From: Puniceicoccales bacterium
GTDB taxonomy: Bacteria > Verrucomicrobiota > Verrucomicrobiia > Opitutales > JAIRKQ01
DNA: 9,382 bases
Assembly: GCA_031281895.1 (NCBI GenBank)
Contig: JAITET010000039.1
Coordinates: 1-9,382, forward strand
Reading direction: 5' to 3'
A program made the translations under genes and the position numbers. The notes beneath the pieces were generated by a model. The model had not been told where the DNA came from and did no database searches. It saw only the letters and a program-made list of their open reading frames with translations. Within the stretch, counting starts at the first letter, position 1, and every line of letters starts with the position of its first letter. Of the stretch, positions 6,157 through 9,382 are shown in pieces.

Positions 6157-7350
6157 ATGATTTTGGAAAAATTGGAAGCATATTATGATTACTTCAGCCA
6201 GCGTAAAGCTGGCTGGTTTATTTTACTGTGTGTTGGACTACTAATTGGGCTTGGGCTCATTGTTTTATCGAGTGCCAGTTTGTCATTTATCAAATCGGAA
6301 AATCATTTTCATAAACAATTGCTTTGGTGTGTCCTTGGTGTTCTATTTTTTTTTATTGGATGCTTCGTTGACTTAAAATTTTTGAAAAAACATTGTTCAT
6401 GGATTTTAATACTTTTTGTCGTTGCTCTGGTTATCGTGTTAATTCCAGGCATTGGGAAAATGGTCAATGGATCAAGGCGATGGATAGCCATGGGGGGGTT
6501 CAATATCCAAGTTTCAGAATTTGCCAAGGTTTCCATAATACTCTGGTTGGCACAATATTTAAACAAGAGCGAAAGCAATCGGTCAAGTTTTAGGATTGGC
6601 TTTTTGATCCCTTTGCTGGTAGTTGCTAGCATATGCGGTCTGATATTTCTAGAACCCGACTATGGCACGGCGATGTTGATCGGAGCGGTGACGATAACTC
6701 TATTATTTTTAGCAGGAGCTCGGTTATTGTACATATGGTTTGCCATGGCTGGTGGGTTATTGGCCATCTCAATTTTAATATATCTGAATCCTACCCGAAT
6801 GGGTCGAATAGTTGCATTTCTCGACGTTGAAAACAACAAATTGTCGGGTGCATACCAACTCTGGCAGGGGATGCTTGGTTTTGCTTCCGGTGGGTTGTAC
6901 GGAAGAGGACTAGGACAAGGTCGCCAGCAACTGGTTTACTTGCCAGAAGCCCATACGGATTTTATTTTTTCAATATTCAGCGAGGAGCTGGGCAGCCTAA
7001 CTGCCATTTCAGTATTGGCAATATATTTAACACTTTTCTTAACCATCGCACATTCTGCGAAAAAACTTCATAGTAATTTTGCCAGATTTTTGTCCTATGG
7101 CATAGCCCTGACCATAATTTACCAAGTGATAATCAATGTTGGCGTTGTTACCGGTTTACTTCCGACAAAGGGCATGGGACTTCCTTTCATAAGCTATGGG
7201 GGGTCTAACCTGGTATTACTTTCCTTCATGATTGGACTTTTACTTAACTGTTTCAGTGAAGACCAAAAGGAATGGGACTGTCGCAATTCGAAGGAGGAGC
7301 AACTGCAAAAATCAACCAAAAGGCAACTTAGTAATCTTTTTTCGCACTAA
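6157..7350 (+). CDS. ftsW: Peptidoglycan glycosyltransferase FtsW (SEDS family)
   Basis: FtsW is the multi-pass inner-membrane SEDS protein that polymerises lipid II during septation, working with a class B penicillin-binding protein. The 397 residues contain the family motifs in order: GKMVNGSRRWI (100-110), QVSEFAK (118-124), EPDYGT (166-171), GGLYGRGLGQG (245-255), YLPEAHTDFIF (261-271, with the essential Asp at 268), EELGS and GLLPTKGMGLPFISYGGSN (333-351). About ten membrane segments are evident, and the C-terminal tail is polar. The operon context favours FtsW over RodA. It starts eight bases after the LysM gene without a good ribosome-binding site, so coupled translation is likely. One deviation is Val in place of the common Pro in the QPSE/QPAE motif. 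Confidence 0.96.
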   Translation: MILEKLEAYYDYFSQRKAGWFILLCVGLLIGLGLIVLSSASLSFIKSENHFHKQLLWCVLGVLFFFIGCFVDLKFLKKHCSWILILFVVALVIVLIPGIGKMVNGSRRWIAMGGFNIQVSEFAKVSIILWLAQYLNKSESNRSSFRIGFLIPLLVVASICGLIFLEPDYGTAMLIGAVTITLLFLAGARLLYIWFAMAGGLLAISILIYLNPTRMGRIVAFLDVENNKLSGAYQLWQGMLGFASGGLYGRGLGQGRQQLVYLPEAHTDFIFSIFSEELGSLTAISVLAIYLTLFLTIAHSAKKLHSNFARFLSYGIALTIIYQVIINVGVVTGLLPTKGMGLPFISYGGSNLVLLSFMIGLLLNCFSEDQKEWDCRNSKEEQLQKSTKRQLSNLFSH

Positions 7351-7448
7351 TGCCGACTACATCTGCGACATGAAGGGTTTCAAAAAAAATAATTCCAAGA
7401 TGAAAATTTTTCTTGCATTGCTATAAATTTCGTATAACCCTCTGCTTT

Positions 7449-7479
7449 CCATCAAGGTTTGCCTTGTTGGAGAATTTTT
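7449..7479 (+). terminator. Weak candidate terminator after ftsW
   Basis: CCA-T-CAAGG at 7449-7457 pairs with CCTTG-T-TGG at 7462-7470. The result is an eight-pair stem with one T-T mismatch and a TTTG loop. Four bases later comes a run of five T (7475-7479). It lies about 100 bases after the ftsW stop codon, in the right place to end the operon. The stem is short, and it overlaps a candidate promoter of the next gene. Confidence 0.4.
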
Positions 7480-7492
7480 ACCAACATTTAAT
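7464..7492 (+). promoter_or_regulatory. Candidate promoter of the 7505 gene
   Basis: TTGTTG (7464-7469), a 17-base spacer and TTTAAT (7487-7492, five of six matches to the -10 consensus) end 12 bases before the ATG at 7505. If real, the transcript would be nearly leaderless, consistent with the lack of a ribosome-binding site there. The -35 match is poor. Confidence 0.25.
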
Positions 7493-7504
7493 TAGATAGA
7501 AAAT

Positions 7505-8323
7505 ATGCCAAGATCAAAAAAGGTAGTTTCACCTCGTACACACGTAGATCCACTTCCTGCAAAGAAGGAAGTGGAAAGTATGGAAACAGCAAAAGAAACA
7601 GCAAGAACTGAATCAATTCCAGGTCATCAAATTTCCCTTCCGGATCAATCCGTAGAGCCTCTTATTTTCAGGATACAAGGAATAGAAGAAGAGGAACTGC
7701 TTCAAAGGGAAGCTCGTCTTGTTAAAATAGGCCTTTCTCCTCAAGAATCGCCGGAGGTTGCAAATCTCAAATATGTAGAATTCTTGGATGATCTGTGGGT
7801 TCAAGCAAAAAGAATTGTTGCCCAATCAAAGGATCATATGGCAGCAGAGATACAAAAACAAGGAAGAACATTTTCTAAATCCGATGCGACGAAAATGATA
7901 TTTGCATATCTTTTGACACAATATGTTTTGAATCTCAAATGTGTTTCGTTTAACACTGACTCAGGATTGCGTTTTCTCCCAATTGAAGCTCTGGAAATTG
8001 AAAATTTAATGGAAAATGTGGAGATAGTACGGAATTATATATTAATGGAAAGGCAATCACTTATGAATGACCAATTGGAGGATTTTGTGTGGGAAGCAAA
8101 TAGGATAAAGGTAAAAATGCCAGCCAATGAGGAAGGCACTGAAGAGACGGAAATAGAGGCACGTGTATATAATGCTCGTTGGTGTGACGGAAAAATAGTT
8201 CTGCTTTCAAGTGAGCTAAAGCGTGTAATAGAGCTCTGCGCAGATCAGTACAAAACGTATCGAAAAGTACGGCAAATACAGGAAAATGCCGCCATATTCG
8301 ATAGGTTCATGGGTAATCCTTAA
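7505..8323 (+). CDS. Uncharacterised protein, 272 residues
   Basis: I do not recognise this protein. Residues 1 to about 50 are polar, rich in Lys, Glu, Pro and Thr, and probably disordered. Residues 55-200 look mainly helical, with acidic clusters (EEEELLQRE near 61-69) and an amphipathic stretch around 128-147. A Glu-rich loop near 206-220 leads to a final helix-rich part (about 232-266). There is no signal peptide and no membrane segment, so it should be cytoplasmic unless exported by a specialised system. The composition is that of a real coding sequence, and no better frame exists on either strand. The ATG at 7505 has no obvious ribosome-binding site; an internal Met at residue 26 is the next possible start. 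It follows ftsW at the position where murG would be expected, but it has no glycosyltransferase motif and is not murG. Confidence 0.85.
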   Translation: MPRSKKVVSPRTHVDPLPAKKEVESMETAKETARTESIPGHQISLPDQSVEPLIFRIQGIEEEELLQREARLVKIGLSPQESPEVANLKYVEFLDDLWVQAKRIVAQSKDHMAAEIQKQGRTFSKSDATKMIFAYLLTQYVLNLKCVSFNTDSGLRFLPIEALEIENLMENVEIVRNYILMERQSLMNDQLEDFVWEANRIKVKMPANEEGTEETEIEARVYNARWCDGKIVLLSSELKRVIELCADQYKTYRKVRQIQENAAIFDRFMGNP

Positions 8324-8331
8324 TTGCTGTA

Positions 8332-8347
8332 GGTCACGCAGTGATCC
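8332..8347 (+). other. Small stem-loop after the 7505 gene
   Basis: GGTCAC, loop GCA, then GTGATC form a six-pair stem (one G-T pair) just after the stop codon at 8323. No T run follows, so it is not a standard terminator. It may protect the 3' end of the message or may be chance. Confidence 0.2.
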
Positions 8348-8431
8348 CAGGGTCCCATCGAAGCCATAGATTTGTATAGTTGTTGTACGGAAGAGTGGCA
8401 TTTGGAAGGTGGTATGGGGGTAATTATGTGG

Positions 8432-8445
8432 TTTTAATATTAAAA
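8432..8445. repeat. 14-base AT-only perfect palindrome
   Basis: TTTTAATATTAAAA is its own reverse complement and lies about 95 bases before the 8540 start codon. A palindrome of this kind can be an operator, but in AT-rich intergenic DNA chance is a fair explanation. Confidence 0.3.
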
Positions 8446-8489
8446 AAATAGGGCCTGCTTTGAAAGCAAGTTTGTCCTTCAAAAAAAGA

Positions 8490-8543
8490 ATGAAGAGATT
8501 ATTTCGGATTCGAAAAGCAAAATTTGAGGAATGTAATAGATGA
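8490..8543 (+). CDS. Possible basic small peptide overlapping the 8540 start (tentative)
   Basis: An open frame ends in TGA at 8541-8543, overlapping the next gene's ATG as ATGA, a typical arrangement for translational coupling. From the ATG at 8490 it gives 17 residues (MKRLFRIRKAKFEECNR). A TTG at 8460 would give 27. The sequence is strongly basic. It could be a leader peptide, the tail of a decayed gene, or chance. No clear ribosome-binding site precedes it, so I hold it loosely. Confidence 0.2.
   Translation: MKRLFRIRKAKFEECNR
8526..8531 (+). promoter_or_regulatory. Ribosome-binding site of the 8540 gene
   Basis: GAGGAA lies eight bases before the ATG at 8540. This fixes the first of two nearby Met codons as the start. 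Confidence 0.6.
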
Positions 8544-9091
8544 GTATGCATAATTCCAGTGTAGCTAGAAGGAAGTACTTCTATGTCGATGAAACTAGTG
8601 GTAATATGGTATATTTTGAGGCTTCTAGTGATAATGAAGGAGCCAAGGATCGGGTGATACGGTCGTTACGATATAGGAAAGCCGATACCCAGCTTGGGAA
8701 CCGAGTACAGTCTACGCCTTTGGATCAGCGTGAAATAATTGAACTCTATGATCTTACCATGGAAGGATTTGAAAGAACTCACAAAATTCTAAGGCAAAAT
8801 GTTAATTATAATTTTTTGCGCCAAATTTCTGATTTGGGTCAACTTCCTGATCCTTCGGCTCCTTCGATTGGTAGGCTATTAGAGAAAATCAGAAACGAGC
8901 GTATATTTTATTATGAGAAAAGATATTCTGAAGATCCAGAATGGCAGGTTTGCAAGGAGGTAAGTGCGTTTGTAGACCATCTTTTGCGTAAAAGAAATGA
9001 AAAAATTAAGCAAGAGATCGTAGCCATTGCCCAAAGGGAAGGATTTATGAGGCCAAAATCAATCTTCAGGTCAATATTATCATGGTTTTAA
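8540..9091 (+). CDS. Uncharacterised protein, 183 residues
   Basis: I do not recognise this family. The N-terminus (RRKYFYVDETSGNMVYFEAS, residues 10-29) looks like a beta hairpin. It is followed by a charged helical body with many Arg and Glu, a Pro-rich hinge (LPDPSAPS, 102-109) and a long basic helix (about 135-166). It ends in a short hydrophobic SIFRSILSWF. There is no signal peptide or true membrane segment. A good GAGGAA ribosome-binding site supports the start. It lies 216 bases after the 7505 gene on the same strand with no convincing terminator between, so the two may be co-expressed. Its function is unknown. An effector, a phage-related protein or a lineage-specific structural protein are all possible and none is supported directly. 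Confidence 0.85.
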   Translation: MSMHNSSVARRKYFYVDETSGNMVYFEASSDNEGAKDRVIRSLRYRKADTQLGNRVQSTPLDQREIIELYDLTMEGFERTHKILRQNVNYNFLRQISDLGQLPDPSAPSIGRLLEKIRNERIFYYEKRYSEDPEWQVCKEVSAFVDHLLRKRNEKIKQEIVAIAQREGFMRPKSIFRSILSWF

Positions 9092-9096
9092 CCTGA

Positions 9097-9264
9097 TTCG
9101 GTTATATTCCGGTCGATGATGATGATTACGACGATAACGACGATTACTATTATGGTGATGAAAGTTAGCGTTCAGGCTACCTCAAAATAGGCAAATTCGC
9201 CGATGAAATTTTAATAGAGCAACAGATGGATTTGGATGAAGAAAAAATGATGAATTCAAGATGA
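9097..9264 (+). pseudogene. Broken Asp/Tyr-rich reading frame
   Basis: One frame reads FGYIPV, then an Asp/Tyr-rich run and GDES, a TAG at 9166-9168, then RSGYLKIGKFADEILIEQQ and an acidic tail ending in TGA at 9262-9264. It is preceded by an in-frame TGA at 9094-9096. The first segment has no start codon; the only ATGs are late in the second. Both segments look protein-like, and the final stop overlaps the next gene's ATG as ATGA. The simplest reading is the remaining C-terminus of a decayed gene. Sequencing error at the stops or stop-codon readthrough are alternatives. Confidence 0.35.
9115..9159 (+). repeat. GAY trinucleotide-rich tract
   Basis: Four GAT codons in a row are followed by a mix of GAC, GAT, TAC, TAT and AAC triplets, giving an Asp/Tyr-rich stretch in the frame described for 9097-9264. 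Such tracts expand and contract by slippage, which could explain damage to the frame around it. Confidence 0.6.
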
Positions 9265-9382
9265 AAAAAATGGATAAAAAAATGGATAAGAGGTTTAGTT
9301 CAAAAATGAAAGAGTTTCAGGTTTTTGTGATAATTGTAGTTGCCATAGGCGAGGTATTATTTTCTGGAAGTACTTTGCGAGG
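9261..9382 (+). CDS. 5' end of a membrane or secreted protein gene
   Basis: An ATG at 9261 opens a frame that runs off the window after 40 codons. The N-terminus is Lys/Met-rich (MKKMDKKMDKRFSSKMKEF). A hydrophobic stretch follows (VFVIIVVAIGEVLF, about 21-34), then SGSTLR. This is the layout of an uncleaved signal anchor or a signal peptide with a long basic n-region. Internal ATGs at 9270, 9282 and 9306 could also be starts. The start codon overlaps the stop of the broken frame upstream (ATGA), and no strong ribosome-binding site is seen. No function can be assigned from this fragment. Confidence 0.6.
   Translation, partial: MKKMDKKMDKRFSSKMKEFQVFVIIVVAIGEVLFSGSTLR

Noticed and set aside
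8452..8475. Hairpin TGCTT-TGA-AAGCA as terminator of the 7505 gene
   Set aside because: The stem is only five base pairs and no proper T run follows on the plus strand.
8324..8539. tRNA or other structured RNA gene between the two unknown proteins
   Set aside because: No cloverleaf, T-arm or acceptor pairing could be assembled; only small isolated hairpins are present.
8216..8551. 111-codon minus-strand open frame spanning the gap before the 8540 gene
   Set aside because: It overlaps the ends of two plus-strand genes on the opposite strand and has no supporting signal or recognisable motif.
1..9382. CRISPR array, toxin-antitoxin pair or prophage module
   Set aside because: I saw no spaced direct repeats, no recognisable toxin or antitoxin pair and no phage structural or integrase genes.

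Overview
The window carries part of a peptidoglycan-synthesis and cell-division (dcw) cluster from an AT-rich bacterium. The gene order mraY, murD, LysM-repeat protein, ftsW matches the order known in Chlamydiae (mraY-murD-nlpD-ftsW) and in many Verrucomicrobia. I therefore infer a member of the PVC superphylum. The IS remnants, the orphan coding sequences and an Inc-like coiled-coil membrane protein would fit a symbiotic or host-associated lifestyle, but that is inference.

Layout. At 1-46 is the last piece of a plus-strand gene of uncertain frame, followed by a strong intrinsic terminator (67-105). Positions 115-604 are an IS graveyard on the minus strand: the C-terminal end of an IS481-like transposase, then the C-terminal half of an IS982-like transposase broken across three frames. 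Directly beyond it, 606-2207 (minus) encodes a 533-residue protein with two closely spaced membrane segments and a long coiled coil. The 340-base divergent intergenic region (2208-2547) holds candidate promoters in both directions and two Shine-Dalgarno-like sequences with no start codon after them.

The core operon runs on the plus strand from 2548 to 7350. MraY makes lipid I in the inner membrane. MurD adds D-glutamate to the cytoplasmic precursor. A lipoprotein with four LysM domains probably binds the finished wall. FtsW polymerises lipid II at the division site. murD overlaps mraY, and the remaining gaps are 27 and 8 bases, so one transcript is likely. The usual flanking genes (murE/murF upstream, murG/murC downstream) are absent here, so the cluster is split at both ends.

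Downstream of a possible terminator (7449-7479) lie two complete genes for proteins I do not recognise (7505-8323 and 8540-9091). After them come a broken Asp-rich reading frame (9097-9264) and the start of a gene for a membrane or secreted protein (9261 to the window edge). This right-hand part looks like accessory, perhaps lineage-restricted, sequence.
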